From NCBI GenBank assembly GCA_016926235.1, contig JAFGOZ010000653.1, forward strand, positions 1 through 31,248: a stretch of DNA of 31,248 nt. The letters run 5' to 3'. Below are positions 8,014 to 16,289 of this stretch, piece by piece (position 1 is the first letter of the stretch; each line of letters opens with the position of its first letter). The DNA is from Bacteroidales bacterium. Lineage in GTDB: Bacteria; Bacteroidota; Bacteroidia; Bacteroidales; UBA10428. Under the pieces are notes generated by a model. That model saw nothing but the letters and a program-made list of their open reading frames with translations. It searched no databases and was not told the DNA's origin. Made by a program: the position numbers and the translations under genes.

Positions 8014-9282
8014 ATGAAGGAAATTACATTTAGTAAAATAGTAGGATCAACGGGTGTTTTTAATGATGGTGATTGGGTTGAAAGCAAAGATCAAGACCCA
8101 AATGGTGAAGTACGTTTAATTCAATTAGCAGATATTGGAGATGGTATTTTTATTGATAAGTCTAATCGTTTTTTAACAAGAGAAAAGGCAAAACAATTAA
8201 AATGCACTTATTTAATGGAAGGTGATGTTTTAGTTGCTCGTATGCCTGAACCATTAGGTAGAGCTTGTATTTTTCCAACATTAGATAAAGTATGTGTTAC
8301 AGTTGTAGATGTTTGTATAATTAGACCTGATTCAAAAATTGCGAATAATGCTTACATAAAGTTCTTAATCAATTCTCCTGATTTCCGTAATAAAATTAAT
8401 CGTTTTGCTTCAGGCACAACACGTCAAAGAATTTCAAGAAAAAACCTAGACAAAATTTCATTTTCATTACCAGATTACGAAACCCAACTCCACATCGCCA
8501 ACCTACTTTCCAAAGCCGAAAGCCTCATAGCCCAGCGCAAAGAAAGCATCCGCCTGCTCGATGAATATTTAAAATCGGTGTTTTTGGAGATGTTTGGGGA
8601 CCCTGTGAGGAATGAGAAGGGTTGGGAAAAGCGACCATTTTCTGAATTGGTTGCACCTGATTGTCCTCTCACTTATGGTATTGTGCAACCCGGAAATGAT
8701 TTTGAAAATGGAAATCCAGTCATAAGACCTGTTGATTTAACAGATACATTTGTTACGAAGAAAGGTTTGAAATTAATAGACCCAAAAATATCTGAACAGT
8801 TTAAGAGAACCATATTAAATGGCGGTGAAATATTAATGTGTGTTCGAGGTACAACAGGTGTTGTATCGATTGCAACAAAAGAAGTAGCTGGTTGCAATGT
8901 AACAAGAGGTATTACACCAATTTGGTTTTCTAATAATTACAACTCACTTTTTGCTTATTCACTTTTTAAAACTCAAGCAATTAATAATAGAATTCAGGAA
9001 TTGACTTATGGAGCAACCCTAAAACAAATAAATCTTGGTGATTTAAGAAAAATTGAGTTAATAAATCCCCCTCTCGAACTCCAAACCAAATTCGCCCAAA
9101 TCGTAGAAAAAACCGAAGCCCTCAAAGCCCAATACCAACAAAGTTTGCAGGAGTTGGAGCATTTGTATGGCAGCTTGAGCCAGAGGGCTTTTCGGGGGGA
9201 GTTGGAGGCGGGAAATTTGGAAAATAAGGATCAACCATTGGATATGGCTGCAGAGCCCGAGGTGAAATATAAACCAGATTAA
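8014..9282 (+). CDS. hsdS: Type I restriction-modification, specificity subunit
   Basis: The 422-residue protein has the classical HsdS order: target recognition domain 1 (about 1-153), conserved helix CR1 (about 154-195; LPDYETQLHIANLLSKAESL), target recognition domain 2 (about 205-350) and conserved helix CR2 (about 352-400; NPPLELQTKFAQIVEKTEAL). Each recognition domain reads one half of a bipartite DNA site and the helices set the spacer length. The start lies two bases after the hsdM stop. The two recognition domains are visibly more AT-rich and use different codons from the CR segments, which match hsdM in style. This is the mark of recognition-domain exchange. No second hsdS or recombinase is present in the window. 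Confidence 0.93.
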   Translation: MKEITFSKIVGSTGVFNDGDWVESKDQDPNGEVRLIQLADIGDGIFIDKSNRFLTREKAKQLKCTYLMEGDVLVARMPEPLGRACIFPTLDKVCVTVVDVCIIRPDSKIANNAYIKFLINSPDFRNKINRFASGTTRQRISRKNLDKISFSLPDYETQLHIANLLSKAESLIAQRKESIRLLDEYLKSVFLEMFGDPVRNEKGWEKRPFSELVAPDCPLTYGIVQPGNDFENGNPVIRPVDLTDTFVTKKGLKLIDPKISEQFKRTILNGGEILMCVRGTTGVVSIATKEVAGCNVTRGITPIWFSNNYNSLFAYSLFKTQAINNRIQELTYGATLKQINLGDLRKIELINPPLELQTKFAQIVEKTEALKAQYQQSLQELEHLYGSLSQRAFRGELEAGNLENKDQPLDMAAEPEVKYKPD

Positions 9283-9771
9283 ATAATCATTTATGGATAT
9301 AACAAATGTCATTAGTAAGTATAAAGAACTTGTCAGCGCCGGCTAGCGTGTACGTCATCATCCGTTTCTTATTATACTAAACTACTTATTATTAAACACA
9401 CGTGGACATCTGCGCTAGCAGAGGTGATATTGGTATAGGTTGGGGGTTATTGTGGGGGGCAACGCTCGAGTGCGGTTGGCGAAATGATCACGGACTACAA
9501 GTTTGCGCTAGCGGGGTTTTGGCTGTTAGCTATTAGGGATTGGTTGTTAGGGAGTTGAAGTAAGTTATTTTTTTTAACTATTTGCTTTTAACTGCAATGT
9601 TCCTCTCATTGTCTCTCAAAACTCGTTCTCACACTTATACTGTTTTTTGGTTGTTGGCTTTTAGCCGGTTTTTGAAAAATCATTTCGATTGTATAAGGCG
9701 AAAGGAATACATATTATCAGATTTAAAAAAAATGCCTGATAAAAAATGTTAGCAGTAATTATCAATGTTAA
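9283..9771. other. Repeat-rich spacer after the restriction operon
   Basis: No complete gene is seen. Just after hsdS a short frame (9293-9346, MDITNVISKYKELVSAG) looks like the start of a lost gene; it stops where the first GCTAGCG repeat begins. Three related repeats follow (9336-9514), then degenerate stretches with GGCTGTTAGCTATTAG and TTGTTGGCTTTTAGCC, a style of intergenic filler that recurs near 13216. No convincing terminator or promoter could be identified. Confidence 0.55.
9336..9514. repeat. Cluster of three GCTAGCG-type repeats in opposite orientations
   Basis: Copy one (9336-9365) contains GGCTAGCGTGTACGTCATCA then TCCGT. Copy three (9489-9514) is CACGGACTACAAGTTTGCG then CTAGCGG, which is copy one inverted with some differences. 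Copy two (9397-9421), ACGTGGACATCTGCGCTAGC, is a diverged copy in the orientation of copy three. The outer pair brackets about 180 bp like ends of a small non-autonomous element. Confidence 0.5.
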
Positions 9772-10707
9772 TTAAAAAACCAATATTCGGCCAATTGAAA
9801 TACCATAACTACCGTAAGTACGTATTGTATTCCTTCCAACCGGAAAATTGGTATAATACTTAATGTACATTCTGGGAAAAGAATGACTTATACTTAAACC
9901 TATAGCCCTAAATGATTGATAATTCAGTGAAAAGGTTAATTTATTCTTATAATCAATCTCAGAACCAATAATATATAGCAAATAGTTTGTACTACACGAC
10001 ACAGCCATATAAGGTTTTATTTCTATATCCTTAAATTCTTTTATGTAGGACGTATGAAAGTTAAACCTTTTTCCATCCTGATAATAAAAATTAAGACCTA
10101 GATTATCATCAAGGTAATTATCAAGAAAGTGCATGTAGCCTAAACCTATGGTAATATTTTTTGAAGAATAGGTAAATCCTGCTCCTGCATTAAAATAATC
10201 ATCCCTGTGTTGTGATCCCTGTAAAAGGGGATCATCAGGTGATGCGGGATTAAGATCATTTACATTCAGGCTAAAAATAGAATAATTGACTAGTAATCCA
10301 AATGAAAATAATTTATCATCTTTCGCAATATGATATCCATATGTAAGATTTGTACCTGTTGTTGTATAAGCACCTTGTTTCTCAGCAAATATATTCATTC
10401 CTATACCGGCATTTCCGGCTGATTTGAATTTTGTTTTATTAAGCATCATGGTTGGATTATAAAAATTAAAGGTCCCTATTCTTCCATGCGCATTCACAGA
10501 ATATAATTGCGGTGCTTCTCTAATTCCCATCCATTGCCTTTGTCCGAAAATATTAATATGATTACTGGAAAGTCCTGTATATGCAGGATTAAACATATAT
10601 AAATTTTCACTCATTAAAAGCATATACAAATAGCTATTGGCGTTTACACGCAAACCTGAAAATGCTAATACAAGTAAAATAATTATTCTCTTCAAAACTT
10701 TAGTCAT
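9772..10707 (-). CDS. PorP/SprF-family outer-membrane protein
   Basis: The 311-residue protein has a signal peptide (about 1-23) and the PorP/SprF opening pattern: MFNPAYTGLSSNHINIFGQRQWMGI, with the conserved N-P-A-x-x-G and R-x-Q-W elements. The rest is amphipathic beta strands ending in an aromatic C-terminus (GRILVF), fitting an outer-membrane barrel. PorP/SprF proteins attach type B T9SS cargo at the cell surface. The gene starts inside the stop of the upstream cargo gene (ATGA, 4-bp overlap), so translation is probably coupled and the two likely work as a dedicated pair. Confidence 0.88.
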   Translation of the reverse strand: MTKVLKRIIILLVLAFSGLRVNANSYLYMLLMSENLYMFNPAYTGLSSNHINIFGQRQWMGIREAPQLYSVNAHGRIGTFNFYNPTMMLNKTKFKSAGNAGIGMNIFAEKQGAYTTTGTNLTYGYHIAKDDKLFSFGLLVNYSIFSLNVNDLNPASPDDPLLQGSQHRDDYFNAGAGFTYSSKNITIGLGYMHFLDNYLDDNLGLNFYYQDGKRFNFHTSYIKEFKDIEIKPYMAVSCSTNYLLYIIGSEIDYKNKLTFSLNYQSFRAIGLSISHSFPRMYIKYYTNFPVGRNTIRTYGSYGISIGRILVF

Positions 10708-12845
10708 TTATGATAAATAACGAGGTTTCCCGTATATTTTCTATTCGTATAAATATCTTCAATAATATAATAATAACTACCACTTGGCAATGGACTTCCA
10801 TTATAATAGCCATTCCATTGTTCCTGATAACTATCAGCATTAAAAACCAAACGTCCTGCATTATCCCATACCTTAATAAAAATCTGGTTATATAATTCAG
10901 CATTGTATATTGTCCAATAATCATTATACTCATCACCATTAGGAGTAATAATATTGGTTATGTTCAGTTCGGGCAGGTCCAGATAATCAATATAAACAGA
11001 ATCATAAATGGTTCCGCAATAATTGGTAACCCCTACAACATACAGACCTTCATCCGTAACCAAAATATCCGGTTGGCTGCTTCCGGTATTCCATAAATAG
11101 GAAACATCTGGTTTATAAGCATCAAGCAATATCGTTTGTCCAATATAAACGGTAGTGTCATTACCAATATCTACATAAATATCAGGGATGAGTTCTATTT
11201 CTATATTATCTGTTGTATATTCTCCGCATATGTTTTGAACTGTAGCAAAATAATCACCACTTGTATCAATATAAACCTCCGATCCCGTAAGTCCATTATT
11301 CCAACTAATTTCATCCCCGTTATTAACCTTTAAAAGAACTGAGTCACCCTCACATATAATATTATTTTCCATAAGTTCTATATCAGGTGGTAGAATCTCA
11401 ACAATTTCTATTGTATCTGAATAAAGAGTCCCGCAATCCAGAATATTGGCAGAATAAAAGTATTCTCCACCCTCCGTCACAGAAATTTTATCTGTTGTGC
11501 TCCCATCAGACCATGTTATTAAATTATCGCCACCGGAAGCTGTAAATTCTACTGATTCACCCGGGCAAATTGTATCCTGTGAAGCAAGGATATCAAGTTT
11601 TCCCATTTTAAAACAGAAATTAGGCCAGCACCTGCTAAAGGCTCTGTCATAATTACCAGGCAAATTACGATCTCTGTAATACCCTACAAAAGCATAACCA
11701 CCATCATTGGTCTGAATCATTGCATCATAAACATAAGGATTTGTATAGCTTGATTCTGTTAGTAAATCCTGAATTTTGTTATATGCATGATCCAGTAGAA
11801 CAACATAATTACAATGTACACCGTATCTGGTAGTACCAATTGTATGATATCCATTTGTGACAGTAAATAATGCAATTTGATCATCATCTGTCAAAAATGC
11901 CTCCCTGAAAACAAGGTCCCAATCTTCTTCCTTCTTAGGTGGAACTATATAAATCTTTTTTATTATGACCCCACTTGAATTTACTATAAGTGCCTCAATA
12001 TTATTTCCGGAACTTGACCAAATGGTAAATTCACCTTCCATAAATTTATTTATCCTTCTGCCTGTTTCATTTGTAGGTCGGGTGTCATAAATCTTACGGA
12101 ATAATTCATTCCCATTGGCATCCGTTTTTATTAGTACCAGCTTATGATAGGTATCGTCAAAATCAAATACATTACCGCTATAACCTGTCATATAAATATT
12201 TCCATCTGCATCCTCGATAAAATCATAAATAAAAATCCCCGGAACATTAACAGGAATATAGTCCTTCTTCCATAATCCATTCCCGTCAACATCCAGCTTC
12301 ATTAATGAAGGAAAGTAATTTACATCATTAGTTCTACTAAAACTGGTGTATGCTAAAAAGTAATTACCGTCGTTTGATTTTTTTATATCGGCAGGTCGTA
12401 TTGCCAGCAGAGCATCATCAATTTCTTTTTCCCATACTATATTTGCCGAGGTATCCAGTTTAGCGTAATAGGCTCTATTGTCATCGCCCATTAATTGAAC
12501 CTTTAAAAGAAAGTGAGCATCCCCATCCGGTGTTATATTTCTTCTAACATACGGACCCTGGGAAACAGCATGACCTTTTGTCCATATAATGTTTCCGTAT
12601 TGGTCCGTTTTTGTAAAACGTAGATCTTCAGGTGCAGCTCCATTTTCATCAAGAATAATAAAATTACCGCTGGATAATTCAATAACACCTCTCCCAAAAT
12701 CCCAATCATCATCAGCATAATATCTTTCAAAACCAATTCTCAATTGGGAAAAGCCAGATATGAAAATAAAAAATAGAAGAAATAAAAATAGAATCTTAAC
12801 AAAGATAAAAACATCTTCAGATTCACATCTACTCCAATTTGCCAT
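10704..12845 (-). CDS. T9SS type B sorting-domain surface protein
   Basis: The 713-residue secreted protein has an N-terminal signal (hydrophobic core about 16-33, cleavage after GFS). A region of roughly 35-420 holds repeated WTKxxxxxxG- and LDxxGN-type strands that look like a beta-propeller. Three Ig-like/PKD-like repeats follow (about 425-615), each with a CPGES- or CEGDS-like strand and a YFxxxxNxCG-type strand. A C-terminal type B sorting domain (about 625-713) begins ITNIITPNGDEYNDYW and ends YTGNLVIYHK. It should cross the outer membrane by the type IX system and be held by the PorP-like partner encoded next. The 15 residues before the hydrophobic core are unusually long, but no later ATG exists. 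Ligand or adhesion target is unknown. Confidence 0.88.
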   Translation of the reverse strand: MANWSRCESEDVFIFVKILFLFLLFFIFISGFSQLRIGFERYYADDDWDFGRGVIELSSGNFIILDENGAAPEDLRFTKTDQYGNIIWTKGHAVSQGPYVRRNITPDGDAHFLLKVQLMGDDNRAYYAKLDTSANIVWEKEIDDALLAIRPADIKKSNDGNYFLAYTSFSRTNDVNYFPSLMKLDVDGNGLWKKDYIPVNVPGIFIYDFIEDADGNIYMTGYSGNVFDFDDTYHKLVLIKTDANGNELFRKIYDTRPTNETGRRINKFMEGEFTIWSSSGNNIEALIVNSSGVIIKKIYIVPPKKEEDWDLVFREAFLTDDDQIALFTVTNGYHTIGTTRYGVHCNYVVLLDHAYNKIQDLLTESSYTNPYVYDAMIQTNDGGYAFVGYYRDRNLPGNYDRAFSRCWPNFCFKMGKLDILASQDTICPGESVEFTASGGDNLITWSDGSTTDKISVTEGGEYFYSANILDCGTLYSDTIEIVEILPPDIELMENNIICEGDSVLLKVNNGDEISWNNGLTGSEVYIDTSGDYFATVQNICGEYTTDNIEIELIPDIYVDIGNDTTVYIGQTILLDAYKPDVSYLWNTGSSQPDILVTDEGLYVVGVTNYCGTIYDSVYIDYLDLPELNITNIITPNGDEYNDYWTIYNAELYNQIFIKVWDNAGRLVFNADSYQEQWNGYYNGSPLPSGSYYYIIEDIYTNRKYTGNLVIYHK

Positions 12846-13012
12846 AACTACCTATGTTTTATTTGCTTATTATTTTTTCATTATCATTCTGCAATTTAGC
12901 AAAATGTTTTCAATGTATAAAATTTCCCCGTATTAAAACTTTATGTGTTCGAAACAGTAAAAAAAGATGAAATTATTTTTATACCAAAAAGGAGAAAAAA
13001 GTAATCCAGCTC

Positions 13013-13059
13013 GCGCGGACTGCCTGTCCCGTCCGATAGGCGGGATCCTTCGTCCGTGC
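13013..13059. repeat. Palindromic intergenic repeat
   Basis: Outer arms GCGCGGAC (13013-13020) and GTCCGTGC (13052-13059) enclose TGTCCCGTCC-GATA-GGCGGGATCC, a near-palindrome with one bulged base. It is far more GC-rich than its surroundings and resembles a dispersed Bacteroidota repeat. Confidence 0.55.
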
Positions 13060-13215
13060 TTTATTAAATTTAAATTTATTTTCTGTCATCAATATCCTTG
13101 CACCGTAACCTTTAAAATCTTACGCCTCAACACCGTGTTACCTGCAATGGGTTATGTTTAGTTGAACTAATGTAGGGGTTTTGGGGGAGATATGCAAGGG
13201 GTTTTTGAGGAAAAT

Positions 13216-13243
13216 GCTATTGGCTTTTGGCTATTGGCTTTTG
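13216..13243. repeat. Exact tandem 14-bp repeat
   Basis: GCTATTGGCTTTTG occurs twice in direct succession (13216-13229 and 13230-13243). Related words lie at 9520-9560 and 9649-9672, suggesting a common intergenic filler family. Confidence 0.6.
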
Positions 13244-13338
13244 GCGTTGCGAAATTGAAAGGTTAATGCTTGTAGAGGAAAGGAATCAGGAGGCAGGAGA
13301 CAGCTATAACCTTAGAAGAAACAGATAAAATAGACCCG

Positions 13339-13473
13339 ATGGAGATTGATTCAGTAAAAATTAGTAAGAATATGGAGTTGGTTAAAAAATATACACTTGA
13401 AGATTATGATGGTGTTGTAGAGATAATAATGAAGAAGAATTACATTACATCTTTCTCCTCTTGTGTTCAATAG
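13339..13473 (+). pseudogene. Possible N-terminal gene remnant
   Basis: A 44-codon plus-strand frame (MEIDSVKISKNMELVKKYTL, then EDYDGVVEIIMKKNYI) has protein-like composition. Its last dozen codons fall inside the end of the convergent ATPase gene. The frame extends upstream to 13276 without an earlier ATG. I recognise no family. It may be the beginning of a gene cut off when the ATPase gene arrived, or chance. Confidence 0.25.
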
Positions 13474-14905
13474 TATTAACACCAACCACGTAAGCATACA
13501 TTGCAGAAGAAAGAAAGTTAAGTTCAATACCATTATGCTTCACAACCCCTTCCTTGTCGATAGTTGTAATCAATGCCGATTTTATATTGTTTTTCTCACA
13601 AAATTGAATGAGGCTTTTCAATTCTCCCGGTCTTTCGAAATACCGGTTACTCCATTTAATCTCTAATGCCCAATTTGGTTTTAAGGTTTTATCATCCAAA
13701 CCAACCATATCAACTTCGCCCTGAAATTTGCCGGCACTCCAACGTGCATACCAGGGTGTAAACCAATCCCGGTGCATCCATTGGGCATAAATAGCTGTTT
13801 CAACCATATTTCCTATAGCCTCGTCTGTTGCCTGTAATGGAGAAAATAAAGCGCTTCTTAAGCTTGGATTGGTTAAAAAAGTCTTAAAAAAGGTAGCTCT
13901 TTGAAATCGTTTGGCTGTATCATCAATTCTGTGTATAACCTTTATTAGAAAAGCGGCTTCCAGATACTCCAGATATTTTTTGAGCAGGTTTTTTTCAACT
14001 CCGCTGCTTTTTGAAAGTGTATCCAACGAAACCTCGTTACCACTATAATAAACTAAAGTAGTAAAGAAAGCATTTAACTCCTGAACATCCTTTATTCCAT
14101 ACAAACTGGGCAAATCCCTTAACAGGACTTTATCTACGATATCACTTTTAATATATCTTCCCGGATTTGCCTGAATTTTTTCTGAGAATATTACCTCCGG
14201 ATACCCGCCAAAATTTATATAATCGATGAAATGCTTATTTATTTCTTTGAAATTGATCGTTGAATAAAACTTACTTAAATTGCCATTCCAATTAATTGTG
14301 GTTGGTCTTATTAAATGGGCATAATCTTTCAAATGGATGTATTCATGAAAAGTAAGCGGTGGTAACATAAACTCTGTAAATCTCCCTGCACCACTTTCAT
14401 TACTTTTAAATTTCAATGCAGCAGCAGCAGAACCGGAAACTATAAATTTGGTATGAGGGTAACTATCAACTAAAACCTTTAAATGAACTTCCCAGTCTTT
14501 GAGATACTGAATTTCATCAAAAAAAACATACCACCCTTTTGGGTTATCGCAACTTACCGCAGTTCGTGCCAAAGTAAATAGTTCCTCCAGCCCCATATTC
14601 AAATAAATCGGGTTATCTATCCCTATAAAGCAGATTTTATGTTTATTTATTCCATTTTGCAGAAGATTCGCCACGCTATGGTGCATCATTACGGTTTTAC
14701 CTACCCTGCGAGGCCCCATTAACACAACGGCACGTTTTATATCTATGTCTTCAACTAATGGAAAGAACAAGTTAAAATACAATCTTCGCTGCATTTCATC
14801 ATAATCACTATCAATACTTCCGGATACCCACCAGGGATTTTCGAATTTCAAACGATCAAGAATTAACTCTTGACTTATTGGACTTAATTTTGGTTTTTTT
14901 GACAT
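13445..14905 (-). CDS. AAA_14 / DUF4143 family ATPase
   Basis: The 486-residue protein has an N-terminal P-loop ATPase domain with Walker A GPRRVGKT (64-71), Walker B WYVFFDE (Asp130, Glu131) and the SGSAAA sensor-like strand. This AAA_14 module is followed by a winged-helix-like part (about 270-335) and a DUF4143 domain with a PD-(D/E)xK-like end containing GEVDMVGLD and ALEIKW. Members are abundant in Bacteroidota genomes and often lie in variable regions. No biochemical role is settled. The gene stands alone between two repeat-rich or AT-rich gaps, with a -7 box only 7 nt before its ATG. Confidence 0.88.
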   Translation of the reverse strand: MSKKPKLSPISQELILDRLKFENPWWVSGSIDSDYDEMQRRLYFNLFFPLVEDIDIKRAVVLMGPRRVGKTVMMHHSVANLLQNGINKHKICFIGIDNPIYLNMGLEELFTLARTAVSCDNPKGWYVFFDEIQYLKDWEVHLKVLVDSYPHTKFIVSGSAAAALKFKSNESGAGRFTEFMLPPLTFHEYIHLKDYAHLIRPTTINWNGNLSKFYSTINFKEINKHFIDYINFGGYPEVIFSEKIQANPGRYIKSDIVDKVLLRDLPSLYGIKDVQELNAFFTTLVYYSGNEVSLDTLSKSSGVEKNLLKKYLEYLEAAFLIKVIHRIDDTAKRFQRATFFKTFLTNPSLRSALFSPLQATDEAIGNMVETAIYAQWMHRDWFTPWYARWSAGKFQGEVDMVGLDDKTLKPNWALEIKWSNRYFERPGELKSLIQFCEKNNIKSALITTIDKEGVVKHNGIELNFLSSAMYAYVVGVNTIEHKRRKM

Positions 14906-14912
14906 AATTCAA

Positions 14913-14920
14913 CAAATATA
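14913..14920 (-). promoter_or_regulatory. Promoter -7 box TATATTTG, almost leaderless start
   Basis: On the minus strand 14920-14913 is TATATTTG; the ATPase ATG begins seven bases later. With initiation at the usual distance from the -7 box, the mRNA leader would be only a few bases or absent. Confidence 0.45.
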
Positions 14921-15278
14921 CTAAAATAATATATATTGATCTATATTATTTTTATATTTTAATTAATTTAGTGCAAATATTATAGTTTTTAATTGCTATT
15001 TTTATTTATTACGATATTTCATCATATAATTCAAACCATAATGAAAAGTATAAGGTTTGTGATAATTATCCATACATGAGCTTTTTAGTATAAGGCAAAC
15101 TCTCAAGAGGATAATGCTTCATAAATATACCAATAGAACAAATTGCATTTTCAATACCCTGAAGTCAATTTTTTCAGAAAAAAATACCATAATATTTGTG
15201 TTTTATTGTTTTGTTCATTATATTTACATGTTCATTGTCAATGAACTAATATAATTAATAAACGAAAGTATCTGAAAT
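14921..15278. other. AT-rich divergent intergenic region
   Basis: This gap separates the ATPase gene from the divergently oriented AbiE pair. It holds the -7 box of the former (14913-14920) and the promoter plus palindrome of the latter (15198-15246). Between about 14930 and 15190 it is AT-rich without recognisable coding or repeat structure. Confidence 0.5.
15197..15246 (+). promoter_or_regulatory. AbiE promoter with 17-bp palindromic operator
   Basis: A TTG near 15197 and TATATTTA (15220-15227, seven of eight to TAnnTTTG) form a plausible promoter with a 20-nt spacer. GTTCATTG-T-CAATGAAC (15230-15246) is a perfect palindrome around a single base and covers the likely transcript start. A matching half-site GTTCATT lies at 15213-15219, 17 bp upstream, between the promoter elements. 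AbiEi antitoxins are known to repress their own operons by binding inverted repeats, so this is the likely operator. Confidence 0.55.
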
Positions 15279-16289
15279 ATGTATCTAAACAATGATTTCA
15301 TATACGATGCAACTATCCGTTTTGAAGAAATAACAGGTATTCCGGTGGAAGTAAAAAGCATAAATAAGGAATATGATGCTTTGATTACTATCAAAGGCAT
15401 TCAATTTGTTGCTGAAGTAAAAGCAGAGATAAGGAATTCTAATAAAGGAATTATTCTTTCGGAGCTGAATCATATAAAAAATAAAATCCGGAAACCTATT
15501 ATTGTTATAGCAAAATACCTTGCTGCTGATATTGCAAAGGAATTTAAAAATCTATGTATTAATTATATGGATATTGCAGGAAATGCGTATATAAAAGAAG
15601 ATGATCTCTTTGTATTCACATCTGGTCAAAAAGCAGAAAAAATAAGCAGGACAAATCAATCCAGGGCATTCCAGGAGGCAGGTGTTAAATTAATATTCAT
15701 CCTTTTAAAAAATCCTGAAAACCTTCAATGTACTTACCGTGAATTAGCAGCAATGACTAACATATCTATAGGTTCTGTAAGTAACATAATGAAAGAACTT
15801 GAAGAGCTAAACTATATTTTAATCACAAATACAAAGCGTGTTTTAAAAAACATACCTTCATTGCTAAACCGTTGGATTATTGCTTACAACGAAGTTCTCC
15901 GTCCAAGGATTATCAGGAAAAGAATGCGCTTCTCAAATATCGAGGATTATAAAATTTGGGATACCATTCCCCTTCAAAATATTGAAGGTATTAACATATG
16001 GGGAGGCGAGCCTGCTGCAACTCTATTGACAGGTCAACTTCAACCTGAAAAGTTCATGATCTATACAAATACAAACTGGCAAAGTGTTGCAAGTAAGTTA
16101 AAACTAATACCGGATGAAAAAGGAGACGTTGAAATACTGTATATGTTTTGGAAGGACAATGATATTAATAAAAAGAAAAACATTGCCCCTGCCCTATTAA
16201 TATATGCAGAGCTAATTGCCAGTGGACACGAACGAAATTTACAAATAGCAAAAACAATATTGGAAAATGAATTACAACATATCAAGTAG
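15279..16289 (+). CDS. abiEi: AbiEi-family antitoxin / transcriptional regulator (type IV TA)
   Basis: The 336-residue protein fits the AbiEi-type antitoxins of type IV systems. The N-terminal 130 residues look like a restriction-endonuclease-like fold with Asp33, E46-V-K48 and the family phrase INYMDIAGNAYI. A winged helix-turn-helix at about 148-183 (TYRELAAMTNISIGSVSNIM) would bind the promoter. The C-terminal part includes IWGGEPAATLLTGQL. Antitoxins of this class counter the toxin indirectly and autorepress the operon. The toxin gene starts 23 bp before this stop, so the pair is translationally tied. The retained D-ExK pattern is odd for a pure antitoxin and could mean residual nuclease ability; that is inference. 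Confidence 0.8.
   Translation: MYLNNDFIYDATIRFEEITGIPVEVKSINKEYDALITIKGIQFVAEVKAEIRNSNKGIILSELNHIKNKIRKPIIVIAKYLAADIAKEFKNLCINYMDIAGNAYIKEDDLFVFTSGQKAEKISRTNQSRAFQEAGVKLIFILLKNPENLQCTYRELAAMTNISIGSVSNIMKELEELNYILITNTKRVLKNIPSLLNRWIIAYNEVLRPRIIRKRMRFSNIEDYKIWDTIPLQNIEGINIWGGEPAATLLTGQLQPEKFMIYTNTNWQSVASKLKLIPDEKGDVEILYMFWKDNDINKKKNIAPALLIYAELIASGHERNLQIAKTILENELQHIK

Larger units (their letters stand above)
12846..13338. other. Repeat-rich spacer
   Basis: No supported gene. It holds a palindromic GCGCGGAC...GTCCGTGC repeat (13013-13059), a palindromic AACACCGTGTT sequence near 13129, an exact 14-bp tandem repeat (13216-13243) and A/T-rich filler. The upstream part is the leader of the T9SS cargo gene, where no clear -7 box was found. 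Confidence 0.5.

Noticed and set aside
9336..9514. CRISPR-like array from the three similar repeats
   Set aside because: Repeats are in both orientations, unevenly spaced and poorly conserved; no cas genes are in the window.
10700..10939. Overlapping minus-strand frame within the T9SS cargo sorting domain
   Set aside because: Alternative frame of a conserved type B sorting domain; no independent features.
13339..13473. A functional small gene opposite the ATPase end
   Set aside because: Kept only as a low-confidence remnant: no family, no promoter, and its end lies in the convergent gene.
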